A stretch of 64,000 nucleotides of DNA, taken from the NCBI GenBank assembly GCA_964594985.1, contig CAZQNQ010000005.1, positions 1 to 64,000 on the forward strand, in the 5' to 3' direction. This document shows, in pieces, positions 34,316 to 43,497 of this stretch (position 1 is the first letter of the stretch; every line of letters begins with the position of its first letter). The notes under the pieces were generated by a model. It had not been told where the DNA came from. It did not search any database and saw only the letters and a program-made list of their open reading frames with translations. Position numbers and translations under genes: made by a program. The DNA comes from JADLHS01 sp964594985 (lineage in GTDB: Bacteria > Verrucomicrobiota > Verrucomicrobiia > Limisphaerales > JADLHS01).

Positions 34316-35245
34316 ATGACGCTCAAGTCCACCATAGACAGTCAGCAGCTTCGCGTGTACGTGACGCTCGCGCGCGCGCAGAGCATGAATCGCGCGGCGG
34401 AGGAATTGCACATGACCACCTCGGGCGTGAGTCATTGTCTCAAGGCGCTGGAGGGCGACCTCGGTTGCCGCTTGTTTGACCGGTCTTCGCGCAAGTTTGC
34501 GTTGTCCAAAGCGGGTCGGGAATTTCTCACCGAAGCCGAGCAAATCCTCGAGCAAATGAAGTCCATGCGCGGCAAAATCCGGGCGTGGGCGGACTGGCGA
34601 CAAGGGCAGTTACGCATCGCCGCCAACGGCATGGCGTGCCAATTCCTGCTCCCGCCAACCTTGCGTGAGTTCCGCGAAAGTTTTCCTTCCTACACCATCA
34701 AGATCGAGCAATGCCCGTCACGTGAAGCGCTCGCGATGCTCGCCGATGAACAGCTCGACCTTGCCGTGCTCACGGAACCGGCGCAGCCCTCGACCCGCGT
34801 GGAATTCAACCTGATTGGCGAGGATGACCTGCAATTCATCGTGCATCCGCTGCATCCGTGGGCCGCGAAACGCAAGGCGCAGCCGGACGACATTCCCAAC
34901 CGCAAACTCATCATGCCCGAGCGCGGCGGCAACACGTATGCGTTGATCGAATCCTACTTCCGTAGCGAAGGCATCCACATCCATCCGTTCATCGAAATCG
35001 CCAATGAACAGGCCATCATGGAGTTCGTGCGGCTCGACATGGGCGTCGGCATTTTGCCGCGCTGGCTGGTGGCGGAAGACATCGCACAGGGATCGCTCGT
35101 GGCGCTGCCGTTGGGACGGCGACGACTGAAACGTCGCTGGGGCGTGCTGTACTCGAAGTCCCGCAAGCTCGGCCTCGCGGACAATCTGTTCCTCAACGTC
35201 GCGCGTGGGGTGTTCCGCAAACTGGCGCAGCCCGACGCGGCGTGA
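34316..35245 (+). CDS. LysR-family transcriptional regulator
   Basis: 309 residues from the ATG at 34316. The N-terminal winged helix-turn-helix is LRVYVTLARAQSMNRAAEEL followed by MTTSGVSHCLKALEGDLGCR. The C-terminal ligand-binding domain contains LIGEDDLQFIVHPLHPW and RLDMGVGILPRWLVAED. It is divergent from the eight-gene nitrogen operon and so probably controls it, perhaps with amide, urea or nitrate as the signal. CysB/Cbl- and CmpR-type regulators occupy similar positions in other bacteria. Confidence 0.85.
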   Translation: MTLKSTIDSQQLRVYVTLARAQSMNRAAEELHMTTSGVSHCLKALEGDLGCRLFDRSSRKFALSKAGREFLTEAEQILEQMKSMRGKIRAWADWRQGQLRIAANGMACQFLLPPTLREFRESFPSYTIKIEQCPSREALAMLADEQLDLAVLTEPAQPSTRVEFNLIGEDDLQFIVHPLHPWAAKRKAQPDDIPNRKLIMPERGGNTYALIESYFRSEGIHIHPFIEIANEQAIMEFVRLDMGVGILPRWLVAEDIAQGSLVALPLGRRRLKRRWGVLYSKSRKLGLADNLFLNVARGVFRKLAQPDAA

Positions 35246-35626
35246 ATTCTTTGTTTGAGCCGGACGAAACCGTTCATTGCGGGCGGTCAAAATCAGAATT
35301 TAGTTTTTTTGGCATTCGCAAAACGTATTCACCGGGCACAAAATGAATTCACGGTGTTCAATTCTAGCCATGACGTTCCCGGGAAATTACGTTTGAATTC
35401 TGCGGGTCCAATCGAAATCCTCACCGAAACTGATTGAAAGCCGATGGCACGAACAAGAAACCTGATGTTAGGCGGTCAAGGTCCGGGAGTTTCGGTTCTT
35501 AATCGTAATCTTAATCTCCCGGCCAGACAGATTAAGATCAAGAAAGAGATTAGGATTAAGACGCCGCGAATCGCTGCCGATGTTTTCCATCCGTGGTTAT
35601 CCGTGTCCATCCGTGGTTAAAACTGA
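35246..35626. other. Intergenic region with palindromic repeats
   Basis: No gene is visible. The left part (35246-35480) is AT-richer with no clear structure. At 35496-35560 is a ttcttaatcgtaatcttaat...attaagatcaagaaagagat palindrome of the 22961 family. At 35590-35620 is a half copy of the ccatccgtggttatccgtgt element, ending six bases before the folP start codon. Confidence 0.7.
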
Positions 35627-36466
35627 ATGCTGCTCCGCTGCCGCCAATTTGAATTCCGCTTTCCGCGTCCGGCGCTCGTCATGGGCATCGTGAACGTCAC
35701 GCCAGACTCGTTTTCCGATGGCGGCCAGTTCTGTGACGTGGACGCGGCGGTGTCGCACGGCCTCGATCTGGCCCAGCAAGGCGCGGCCATCCTCGACATC
35801 GGCGGCGAATCCTCGCGTCCCGGCGCGGTGCCGGTGGGCGAACAGGAGGAATTAAACCGCGTCATCCCCGTCATCGAAGGCTTGGCGACGCGGACCCAGG
35901 TGCCGCTCTCGATTGATACGATGAAACCCGCCGTGGCCCGCGCCGCGCTGGCCGCCGGCGCGTCTCTTATCAACGACATCGCCGCGAACCGCGAAGACGA
36001 CACCATGTGGCGGCTCGTGGCCGAAACCGGGGCTGGCTATGTGGCCATGCACATGCAAGGCTTACCGCAAACGATGCAGTCGCGCCCGGTTTACGATGAT
36101 GTCGTGACCGAGGTGAAAGATTTTTTCCACGACCGCATGGCCCGATTGAACGCAGTCGGAGTCGCGGCGGACCAGGTGGTGTTCGATGTCGGCATCGGGT
36201 TCGGCAAGACGTTGGAACACAATTTGCGGTTGCTCAACGCGTTGGGGAGTTTTACAACGCTGGAGCGCCCGGTATTGCTGGGAGTTTCGCGCAAATCCTT
36301 CATCGGGGCGCTGACCGGCGCGAATGTGGCGGAACGCCTGCCCGGCTCACTGGCTTGCGCGTGTCTGGCGGTGACGGCGGGCGTGCAAATAATCCGGACC
36401 CATGACGTGATCGAAACCGTCCAGGCCATCCGCCTGATGGAAGCAATTTTGGAACAACAGAAATAA
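35627..36466 (+). CDS. folP: Dihydropteroate synthase
   Basis: Condenses p-aminobenzoate with dihydropterin pyrophosphate in folate synthesis. The signatures are VMGIVNVTPDSFSDGGQF and LDIGGESSRPGA, then SIDTMKPAVARAAL, INDIAANRE and VLLGVSRKSFIGALTG. It has a normal 279 aa. Its stop codon overlaps the next ATG (TAATG), so it heads a folP-cdaA-cdaR-glmM operon. Confidence 0.95.
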   Translation: MLLRCRQFEFRFPRPALVMGIVNVTPDSFSDGGQFCDVDAAVSHGLDLAQQGAAILDIGGESSRPGAVPVGEQEELNRVIPVIEGLATRTQVPLSIDTMKPAVARAALAAGASLINDIAANREDDTMWRLVAETGAGYVAMHMQGLPQTMQSRPVYDDVVTEVKDFFHDRMARLNAVGVAADQVVFDVGIGFGKTLEHNLRLLNALGSFTTLERPVLLGVSRKSFIGALTGANVAERLPGSLACACLAVTAGVQIIRTHDVIETVQAIRLMEAILEQQK

Positions 36467-37332
36467 TGTGGCAGCTCATCCAGAACGTTTGGCGGCCCGC
36501 GCTGGAAATCTTCATCCTCGCGGTGGGCATCTACCTGGCCACGCGCTTCGTCCGCGGCACGCGTGGCTGGCCGGTCGTCATCGGCTTCACCATTCTGCTG
36601 CTGGCGACCACGTTGATCGCCGCGCTCCTGAGACTCGAAGTCCTGAGCTGGTTGCTGGGCAACGCCTCCTTCGTCCTCATCCTCGGCGCGGTCATCATCT
36701 TCCAGCCGGAAATCCGCCGCATGTTGGGCGAACTCGGCAATCTCCCGCTCTTTTCCACCGTCCGTGAACAACGCGAGAACATCGAAGTCGTTGTCGGCAC
36801 CTGCGAACGCCTCGCCGAAGTCCGCATCGGCGCGCTCATCGCCATCGAACAATCCATCCAGCTCTACGAAGCGGTCGAATCCGGCATCGTGATTGATTGC
36901 GAAGCCACGCCCGAGATGCTCGAAACCATCTTCTTTCCGAACAACGCCATCCACGACGGCGGCGTCATCCTCAAAGGCGACCGCATCGCCTACGCCGCCT
37001 GCATCTTCCCGCTCACCCAACGTTCGGACTTGAACAAATCCCTCGGCACGCGCCACCGCGCGGCGCTGGGCTTGAGCGAGGAAACCGACGCGCCCATCGT
37101 CGTCGTGTCCGAGGAAAGCGGAAATATTTCCTACGCTTACAAAGGCCAGCTCGTGCGCGGTATCAGCATCGAGGAATTGCGCTCGTTCCTCACGTCCGTC
37201 ATCGTCCGTCCGACCCGCGCCCGCGGTTTGCTCGGCTGGTTGCGCCTGCGTCCGAACGAACCGCACCGCTCCGAGACCACCATCATCACCCGCAACGAGG
37301 TGCGCAATGTTCCGAATGGAGGAGGAAAATAA
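36466..37332 (+). CDS. cdaA: Membrane diadenylate cyclase CdaA
   Basis: Makes c-di-AMP from two ATP. Three N-terminal helices (PALEIFILAVGIYLATRFV; IGFTILLLATTLIAALLRLE; ASFVLILGAVIIFQPEIRRM) are followed by the DisA_N catalytic domain. FQPEIRRMLGELG and GTRHRAALGLSEETDA are conserved. The usual DGA motif reads IHDGGVIL here, a Gly for Ala change. The operon cdaA-cdaR-glmM is the arrangement known from Firmicutes, where it ties c-di-AMP to cell-wall precursor synthesis. Confidence 0.93.
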   Translation: MWQLIQNVWRPALEIFILAVGIYLATRFVRGTRGWPVVIGFTILLLATTLIAALLRLEVLSWLLGNASFVLILGAVIIFQPEIRRMLGELGNLPLFSTVREQRENIEVVVGTCERLAEVRIGALIAIEQSIQLYEAVESGIVIDCEATPEMLETIFFPNNAIHDGGVILKGDRIAYAACIFPLTQRSDLNKSLGTRHRAALGLSEETDAPIVVVSEESGNISYAYKGQLVRGISIEELRSFLTSVIVRPTRARGLLGWLRLRPNEPHRSETTIITRNEVRNVPNGGGK

Positions 37333-37333
37333 A

Positions 37334-37771
37334 ATGGCGGACCTCTCGCGCAACATCCTGTTCCGCAATTTCGGCTGGAAACTGCTTTCGCTCGGGTTGG
37401 CCATCGTCATCTGGCTCACCATCAAGGCGCTCAGCGCCGAGCAGGGGCAGACCGAGCGGATGTTCATCAATCTGGAAATCCGGATCGTCTCCAGCACGGC
37501 GGACGTGCGCACGTTCCGCATTGAACCCAACACCGTGAACGTCACGGTCAAAGGCCGCCCTGGGGCCGTCAGCCGCCTCGCCGAACGCGAAATCCGCGCC
37601 TACGTGGACCTCACTTCCGCCGACGTTACCCAAAGTTTCCGCCAACACCTGGATATCGCCGTGCCCAACGGCATCACCGTCGTGCGCTTCGAGCCAACCG
37701 AAGTGCAGGTCACGCCGCCGCCCAAGCCCCAACCCAAGATCATCATCTCCGCGCCCAAATCCAACCCATGA
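37334..37771 (+). CDS. cdaR: YbbR-domain regulator CdaR-like
   Basis: 145 residues from the ATG at 37334, preceded by ggaggaa. One N-terminal transmembrane helix (WKLLSLGLAIVIWLTIKALS) leads to a single YbbR domain (RTFRIEPNTVNVTVKGRPGA; LDIAVPNGITVVRFEPTEVQ). Firmicute CdaR has several YbbR repeats, so this is a minimal form. It contacts and modulates CdaA in the known systems. The stop overlaps the glmM start by four bases (ATGA). Confidence 0.88.
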   Translation: MADLSRNILFRNFGWKLLSLGLAIVIWLTIKALSAEQGQTERMFINLEIRIVSSTADVRTFRIEPNTVNVTVKGRPGAVSRLAEREIRAYVDLTSADVTQSFRQHLDIAVPNGITVVRFEPTEVQVTPPPKPQPKIIISAPKSNP

Positions 37772-39150
37772 GCAAGCCCAAGAAAATTTTCGGCACCGAT
37801 GGCGTCCGCGGCACCGCCAACGTCGAACCCGTCACCGCCGAAACCGCCCTCAAACTCGGCCGCGCCGCCGCCCACGTCTTCAAGAACCTCGAATCCGAGG
37901 CGCGCGGCCACGGGCGCCACAAGATCGTCATCGGTAAAGACACGCGCCTCTCCGGTTACATGCTCGAGAACGCCATCTCCTCGGGCATTCTCTCGATGGG
38001 CGTGGACGTGCTCTTCATCGGACCGCTGCCGACACCGGGCGTTGCCTACGTCACGCGCAGTTTGCGCGCGGACGCCGGCATCGTCATCACTGCGTCGCAC
38101 AATCCCTACGCGGACAATGGCATTAAATTCTTCCGTGCGGACGGCTACAAGCTCGACGATAAGATTGAAGCCAGCATCGAGAACCTCGTGTTCAGCGGCG
38201 AGATCGAGAACATCCGCCCCACCGCCGAAGAGATCGGCAAAGCGGTGCGCATTGACGACGCACTCGGACGTTACATCGAATTTGCCAAAGCCGGTTTCCC
38301 GCGCGGCATGACGCTCGAAGGCATCCGCATCGTCGTGGATTGTGCCAATGGCGCGGCCTACAAAGCCACCCCCTGCGTCCTGCGCGAACTCGGCGCGGAC
38401 GTCATGGTCTTCAGCGATCAACCCAACGGCAAAAATATCAACCTGGATTGCGGCTCAATGCACCCGCAACGTCTTTGCCAGCTCGTGAAAGAATTCCGCG
38501 CCGATGTCGGCATCGCGCATGACGGCGACGCCGACCGCGTCCTCATGTGCGACGAACGCGGCGAGATGATTGACGGCGACGACATCATGGCCATCGCCAC
38601 GCTCGACATGCTCGCGCAAGGAACACTGGCGGAAAAAACCCTCGTCTCCACCGTGATGAGCAACGCCGGTCTCGACGCGGCCATCAAGGCCGCCGGCGGC
38701 AAAATCATCCGCACCGGCGTGGGCGACAAGCTCGTCATTGATGAAATGCTGCGCGGCGGCTACAACTTCGGCGGCGAACAGAGCGGCCATTTGATCTTCC
38801 GCGATTTCGGCACCACCGGCGACGGCCTCGTGGCGGCGTTGCAGATGTTGCGCATCATGAAGTCGAGCGGCAAACCGTTGAGCCAGCTTGCCAAGTGCTG
38901 GGCGCGCTTCCCGCAACTCGTCACCAATGTGAAAGTGCGCGAGAAAAAACCATTCGAGCAATTGGATGGCATCCTCGGCCTCGTGGAAAAAGCCGAAGCC
39001 GACGTGAAACCCGCCGGCGGCCGCGTGTTGTTGCGTTACTCCGGCACCGAACCCAAAGCCCGCCTCCTCATCGAAGGCCCGCAGCAAGCCGTGCTGGAAA
39101 AGTGGAGCAAAGACATCTGCGATGCCATCAAGCGCCAGGTCGGGGCGTAA
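37768..39150 (+). CDS. glmM: Phosphoglucosamine mutase
   Basis: Interconverts glucosamine-6- and -1-phosphate for UDP-GlcNAc. It opens with KKIFGTDGVRGTANVEPVTA. The active-site phosphoserine is in VITASHNPYADNGIKFF, the metal loop is IAHDGDADRVLMCDERG, the sugar loop is NFGGEQSGHLIF, and the phosphate-binding end is LLRYSGTEPKARLLIEG. At 460 aa it is complete. It is coupled to cdaR and cdaA. Confidence 0.96.
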   Translation: MSKPKKIFGTDGVRGTANVEPVTAETALKLGRAAAHVFKNLESEARGHGRHKIVIGKDTRLSGYMLENAISSGILSMGVDVLFIGPLPTPGVAYVTRSLRADAGIVITASHNPYADNGIKFFRADGYKLDDKIEASIENLVFSGEIENIRPTAEEIGKAVRIDDALGRYIEFAKAGFPRGMTLEGIRIVVDCANGAAYKATPCVLRELGADVMVFSDQPNGKNINLDCGSMHPQRLCQLVKEFRADVGIAHDGDADRVLMCDERGEMIDGDDIMAIATLDMLAQGTLAEKTLVSTVMSNAGLDAAIKAAGGKIIRTGVGDKLVIDEMLRGGYNFGGEQSGHLIFRDFGTTGDGLVAALQMLRIMKSSGKPLSQLAKCWARFPQLVTNVKVREKKPFEQLDGILGLVEKAEADVKPAGGRVLLRYSGTEPKARLLIEGPQQAVLEKWSKDICDAIKRQVGA

Positions 39151-39900
39151 CTCCGAGCTTGTAGCAGCCGACGTGAGGAGGCTCAAACTTCAAGTGCGAG
39201 TTCGATGATCCGGCTAAGATGGTTTTAACGCTCGCCCTCACCCCGGCCCTCTCCCCCAAGGAGAGGGAGGACCATTCGCCGGTCATTTGAAATTTCCTGC
39301 GGCTGGATCGGTGACAGAGTCCTTCGCGGAACTGGAATTACACCAGGCGCGTCCTCTCCTTGGGGAGAGACTTTTGTTGCTTGGGAAAGCGACAAAAGGA
39401 ATTCGGCAGGGCCGAACGAGCGGGCGCGAGTGAGTCCAAACAGGTGAGGGAGGTCGTGAAAACAAACCAAAACAATTGGCCGGCGTCGGCGCGGCGATCT
39501 CCGCATCCGGCGGGAATGGGACAAAACTGTCAAGGCAGGGGAATCAGGAAGAACCGGTTTGTGTGAATTGTCGCGCCAAAGCCTCGCCCGGCATTTGTCA
39601 ATGTCCGTCCGTCGTCGAATCAAGCTTCCCAACATTTGTCAGAGGAATGCTTGTCAGAGGAATAATTCCATTCCGCTGACACTTATTCTCCTGACGATTT
39701 CCCGGTCCACCCAGTCCGTGGATCTATAGCGGTTTAATTAAAACTGGAGCCGCAAAGAGGCACAAAAAGCACAAATAAAAGCAGCATTTTGAGATTTTTG
39801 TGAATTTTTGCGGCCATGGAAAAAATTAAAATGCTCTATCACTTCATTCCTCTGTCGTTCATTCCCTTGCCTCTCCCGGGACTCATTTTATCATCGCGGC
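39151..39900. other. Long intergenic region of repeats
   Basis: No gene is seen. It contains tagcagccgacgtgaggagg (also at 25704-25723 in near-identical form), a split CCTCACCCCGGCC / CTCTCCTTGGGG element (39232-39440), and catccggcgggaatgggaca...ctgtcaaggcaggggaat (39504-39546), which recurs at 40372-40410. A short cgctgacac/gtcagagga hairpin lies near 39640-39680. Confidence 0.6.
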
Positions 39901-40320
39901 ATGGGGCGGACTTATTTGTTTGAATGCGCCAAATGCGGTTATCGCGCCACCGTCGCCGGCGGCGTGGCGCAAGGACCGCATCTCGTCGTGCAGACCATCC
40001 ACTGCCTCGATTGCCGCGAACTGCACGATGCCGTGACGGAACTCAAAGTGCCGGCCAGCGCCCCTGAAAAACCCGCGCGCTGGAAACTCAAACCCACGCT
40101 CCTTGACGCCGGCCCGGGCGACGAGAAGCCCCCGGCCTTTGCCGTCGCGCTGAATCAACTGGTGGTGGGCAGTGGCAAACAATTCCGCTGGATCAAATAC
40201 AAACCGGCTTGTCCCGTGGCCGCGCGCCATCGCATCCGTGTGTGGAAACAACCGGGCAAATGTCCGAAGTGCGGCGTCTTCCTGGACGGCGGCGGCACGC
40301 CCTTCAAGGTGTGGGATTGA
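39901..40320 (+). CDS. Zinc-ribbon protein with three CxxC motifs
   Basis: 139 residues from the ATG at 39901. It has the pairs FECAKCGY, IHCLDCREL and KCPKCGVFLDGG, consistent with one or two zinc ribbons. The central region is basic and Pro-rich. It has no signal peptide and no recognised family. Near-identical repeat segments flank it on both sides (39501-39546 and 40369-40412). Function unknown. Confidence 0.6.
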   Translation: MGRTYLFECAKCGYRATVAGGVAQGPHLVVQTIHCLDCRELHDAVTELKVPASAPEKPARWKLKPTLLDAGPGDEKPPAFAVALNQLVVGSGKQFRWIKYKPACPVAARHRIRVWKQPGKCPKCGVFLDGGGTPFKVWD

Positions 40321-40941
40321 ACGCAGTAAGCGGAAGCTGAGAGTTGCTGGTTGAGAGATGAGCGTGTTCCGCATCCGGCGGGAATGGGACGGAACTGTCA
40401 AGGCAGAGGAATGAACGGCCAAGGAATCCGGGAAAGGGCTGTAGCTTGATTCCCCTGCCGATCATTCCTCTGCCTTTCCCCATCCGGCGCGAAGTTGCGG
40501 GGATTTTCCACCGAGCCGGGTCGGGAGACCGGCGCTCCGTTTTCCAAGCGCCAGCGGCGCGACATATTTGTAGAACCGCACCCAGACCAAAACCAAGCTC
40601 CGCTAGGAGCGGCATATTCCGCCCCGACGGGGCTTGGGAATTGTATGCCGTGGATTCTACAAAGATTCCGCTCCTGACGGAGCTTTCTGGCAAACGCCAA
40701 AACCATCCCAACGGGGTTCACGGCAAACGCCGGAGCGCCGGGCTCCGCATCGGCGCGAAGGGGTGGGAATTTTTCACCAAGCGGGGTCGGGAGACCGGCA
40801 CTCCGTTTCCCCAGCGCCAGCGGCGCGACATATTTGTAGAACCGCAGATCAGAGATCTGATCCAAAATCCGTCCGTTACAAAATCCGCCGCAAGATTCCC
40901 GCTCCGTTCCTTCACAAGTCCGAAGCCAACGGCAGACTTAA
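40321..40941. repeat. Repeat block with two copies of a GCGCCAGCGGCGCGACA element
   Basis: Two copies, 40494-40580 and 40760-40845, share gggtcgggagaccggc, ctccgtttccc-type sequence and gcgccagcggcgcgacatat, ending at tttgtagaaccgca. An aaatccggcgggaatgggac-type copy is at 40369-40412. Frames crossing this block repeat the peptide RQRRDIFVEP and are not genes. Confidence 0.75.
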
Positions 40942-41304
40942 CGACGAACAAGTTTCCCTCCCGTTCGTCCCCGCACGCGGGGTTTCCGCAAAACCCTCAA
41001 CCGAACCAAGACCGGCGATTTTGCATACATTGACCCGCCGTATTACCCCGTTTCGGCCACGGCTAGCTTCACTTCCTACGCCAAGGAAGATTTTGGCGAG
41101 GGTGAACAGTGCGAACTCCACGCCGTGTTTGCCGAGGCCGCCCGGCGCGGCGCGCGCCTGATGCTTTCCAACTCCGACACACCCTTCATCCGCAAACTCT
41201 ACCGCGACTTTCAAATCCACACCGTGCAGGCCCGCCGCATGGTCAACTGCGACGGAACAAAACGAGGCGCAGTGAACGAGGTCGTCGTCGCCAACAAAAA
41301 CTAA
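40942..41304 (+). pseudogene. Dam-type N6-adenine DNA methylase, 5'-truncated remnant
   Basis: An open frame without a start codon follows a TAA at 40939. From about 41008 it reads GDFAYIDPPYYPVSATASFT, then ARLMLSNSDTPFIRKLYRDF, VQARRMVNCDGTKRG and AVNEVVVANKN. This is the C-terminal third of D12-class Dam/DpnII-type methylases, including the DPPY catalytic motif IV. The AdoMet-binding FxGxG region and the target-recognition domain are missing; the DNA upstream is repeat sequence. It directly precedes a nuclease gene with a 13-bp gap, as the remnant of a restriction-modification pair. Confidence 0.8.
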
Positions 41305-41317
41305 ACAACAAAGATTT

Positions 41318-41716
41318 ATGCCAGGCAAAGCTACCGCAGTTAAAAACGGAGACGAACTTGTTCAAGAGGTTGTCAAGGTCGCCAAGAAACTCGGGCTGGA
41401 AACCAAGGAGCAATTTCACGTCGCCCGGCGCATCTGGGGTGCGAACCGGAAGATTGACGTAGTGCTTGTTGAGTCAAAGTCGCGCAAAACTCTTGGTGTC
41501 GAATGCAAGTATCAGGGCGGCGGCGGTTCGGCGGAGGAAAAAATTCCGGCGACCATCCAGGACATAGACGCGTGGCCTATTCCCGGCATCGTCGTCTTCG
41601 CCGGGGAAGGCATCACTGACAACATGAAGTCATTTTTGATTTCCTCCGGCAAGGCGGTAGAATTGAGCGAACTTGAGCCGTGGCTGCGACTGTTCTTCGG
41701 CTTGCCGCTAGACTAG
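41318..41716 (+). CDS. PD-(D/E)XK restriction endonuclease-like protein
   Basis: 132 residues from the ATG at 41318. The nuclease core is RIWGANRKIDVVLVESKSRK followed by LGVECKYQGGGGSAEEKI, so the catalytic Asp (KIDVVL) and ExK (ECKYQ) are present. IVVFAGEGITDN and a helical end follow. Given the adjoining methylase remnant, a type II restriction enzyme is most likely. If active, it would lack its protecting methylase here. It may alternatively be a Holliday-junction-resolvase-like or Vsr-like nuclease. Confidence 0.7.
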   Translation: MPGKATAVKNGDELVQEVVKVAKKLGLETKEQFHVARRIWGANRKIDVVLVESKSRKTLGVECKYQGGGGSAEEKIPATIQDIDAWPIPGIVVFAGEGITDNMKSFLISSGKAVELSELEPWLRLFFGLPLD

Positions 41717-41871
41717 TTCACCTTTTCACCGGATAAAACGCGAGTTCCGCTAATTTTCACGAATTGGATCCGACTGCCAATTCGCACTCCTTTGCGATAA
41801 TTCGTGTCAAAGCCCTCATCCGTGTTCATCAGTGTCCATCCGTGGTTGAATGAGCCTCCGCACGGCGGCGG

Positions 41872-42729
41872 CTACGGAGAAAGAATTTCCGCGCGCAAGC
41901 GGCCGACGAATTGTTTCGGCAGATTCTGATCCAGCGAGCCGGTTTCCATCTTTTCCATTTCCACGTGGCCATCGGCGAAAACAGCGTTGGCGCGTTCCGT
42001 GTGACGGAAGTGCGCGGTGGCTTCGTAACGATTCGTGCTGAGGTAATAGAACTCTTCGAGCATCGGGTTTTCCGGCGACGCGGGGGGTTGAAACGTGTTC
42101 ACCTGCGCAGCATCGGCGAGCAACACCGTGCCAGAGGGCCGGGCGATCTTTGCTGCCGGCATTGGCGGTTTGCCGGACGCGGTCGAGAGATGCAGATTGT
42201 AGCCGTAGCCGTAGGCCGCGCCCCGCGCCTTGAGTTTGAACTGCCCCAGCGCGTAGTTGAGTGACGGACACAATTCCACACCGCGCCCTTCGAGATACGG
42301 CCAGAGCGCTCCTGCCGTCGGGTCAAACTGTCGCTCGCCTTCCGGCACATCGTCTCCTTCAATCCAGCCAAACCAGAAAATTCGACCGTAGTTTGTTGGG
42401 CTCGTGTAGCGGAAACATTTCCCGGCGTTGTCATCCCAATACAACTGCGTGGCGAGGCCGAGCTGATGGAGGTTGCTCACGCATTTGATGCGTTGCGCCG
42501 TCGCTTTGCCGCGCGCCAGGGCCGGCAGCAACATCGCCGCGAGGATCGCGATGATGGCGATGACGAGCAGCAGCTCGATCAGGGTGAAAGCTCTGGAGTG
42601 GTGACGGGTGACGGGTGACGGGTGACGGGATAAAGCCCCAACCTTCGATCTTCGATTCCGGGCGCCGGATTGAAGCTTGAGATTTGAAGCTTCTCTGGTG
42701 CTTGAAGTTTGGATGTTGGTGCTTTTCAA
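41872..42729 (-). CDS. Pseudopilin at the end of the cobalamin-riboswitch operon
   Basis: The prepilin cleavage/helix region is RAFTLIELLLVIAIIAILAA, followed by LARGKATAQRIKCVSNLHQL, and the C-terminus has ERANAVFADGHVEMEKM. No ATG lies before the leader. The TTG at 42729 is likely because it overlaps the TGA of the BtuF-like gene (TTGA), giving an unusually long ~50-residue leader. Part of this leader is encoded by four tandem gacgggt units (42597-42630). Its operon partners suggest a surface or secretion role linked to B12 supply (inference). Confidence 0.75.
   Translation of the reverse strand: MKSTNIQTSSTREASNLKLQSGARNRRSKVGALSRHPSPVTRHHSRAFTLIELLLVIAIIAILAAMLLPALARGKATAQRIKCVSNLHQLGLATQLYWDDNAGKCFRYTSPTNYGRIFWFGWIEGDDVPEGERQFDPTAGALWPYLEGRGVELCPSLNYALGQFKLKARGAAYGYGYNLHLSTASGKPPMPAAKIARPSGTVLLADAAQVNTFQPPASPENPMLEEFYYLSTNRYEATAHFRHTERANAVFADGHVEMEKMETGSLDQNLPKQFVGRLRAEILSP
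42597..42630. repeat. GTGACGG tandem repeat
   Basis: About four to five tandem copies of gtgacgg within the predicted pseudopilin leader-coding region. Slippage here could change the frame between the TTG start and the prepilin helix. Confidence 0.7.
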
Positions 42730-43496
42730 ATCAGCACCTCTGCGCAAAGGTGTTGCTTGATCTGGTCGTAACCATAAACCAAACGGAAGCCGGGTTGAAG
42801 GATGTCCGCGCCCGGGATTTCGTAAATCCGATTTTCGCGCACGGCGGACAATCGCTCCCAACCAGGTCGCGCGACAATTTCGTCCGGGCGAAAGGGTTTG
42901 CCGCACCACGAAGCCAGGATGATTTCGGGATCGGCGCGGAGAATTTTCTCCGGCGTCAGGGTGCGATCCGGCGCGGCAGGCTGGTCCCGCAAAGCGGCGA
43001 ATACATCTTCGCCGCCGGCGCGTTCGATCAATTCGCCGACCCACGCGATGCCGGTGATGAGCGGGTCGTTCCATTCCTCGAAATAAACCCGGGGCCGGAT
43101 TTCGGTGATGACCGGCGCGAGCTTTTCGCGGAACTCGCGCAGCAGTCTTTCTCCGGCGGCTTCGCAACCCACCACCCGCGCCAGCAAGGCGAGCGTGGCT
43201 TCAATCTCGGCGAGCGTGCGTTGATTGGTTGCGAGCACAGGCACCCCGCGATTCACGAGCGCGCCGGCAATCCCGGCCTGCACATCGGAGAACGTGATGA
43301 CGAGATCGGGGTTGAGCCGCGTGATGTGGTCGAGGTTCGCCGAACTGAAGCCGCTGACGCGAGGCTTGAGCGGCACATCGGTTGGCTGGGCGAAGTAGCT
43401 CGTCACACCGGCGACACGATTCCAAGCACCGAGGCGCCAGAGCCAGTCGGCGGCTTCCGCCGAGAGGCACACGATGCGTTGCGGGGCGGGGCTCAT
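42726..43496 (-). CDS. BtuF-like cobalamin-binding protein without signal peptide
   Basis: 256 residues from the ATG at 43496. The helical-backbone binding-protein fold shows QRIVCLSAEAADWLWRLGAW, VSGFSSANLDHITRLNPDLV and GVPVLATNQRTLAEIEATL, then LTPEKILRADPEIILASWCG and WERLSAVRENRIYEIPGADI. It is BtuF-like in order and length, but it begins directly with MSPAPQR and has no signal peptide. It lies in an operon behind a cobalamin riboswitch, which supports a corrinoid ligand. The usual BtuCD partners are not in the window. Confidence 0.8.
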   Translation of the reverse strand: MSPAPQRIVCLSAEAADWLWRLGAWNRVAGVTSYFAQPTDVPLKPRVSGFSSANLDHITRLNPDLVITFSDVQAGIAGALVNRGVPVLATNQRTLAEIEATLALLARVVGCEAAGERLLREFREKLAPVITEIRPRVYFEEWNDPLITGIAWVGELIERAGGEDVFAALRDQPAAPDRTLTPEKILRADPEIILASWCGKPFRPDEIVARPGWERLSAVRENRIYEIPGADILQPGFRLVYGYDQIKQHLCAEVLI

Positions 43497-43497
43497 G

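Noticed and set aside
36091..37551. Minus-strand frame of 486 codons across folP, cdaA and cdaR
   Set aside because: It spans three well-supported plus-strand genes and has no family motif.
40446..41033. Plus-strand frames containing RQRRDIFVEP peptides
   Set aside because: They translate the two copies of the GCGCCAGCGGCGCGACA repeat and do not match a protein family.
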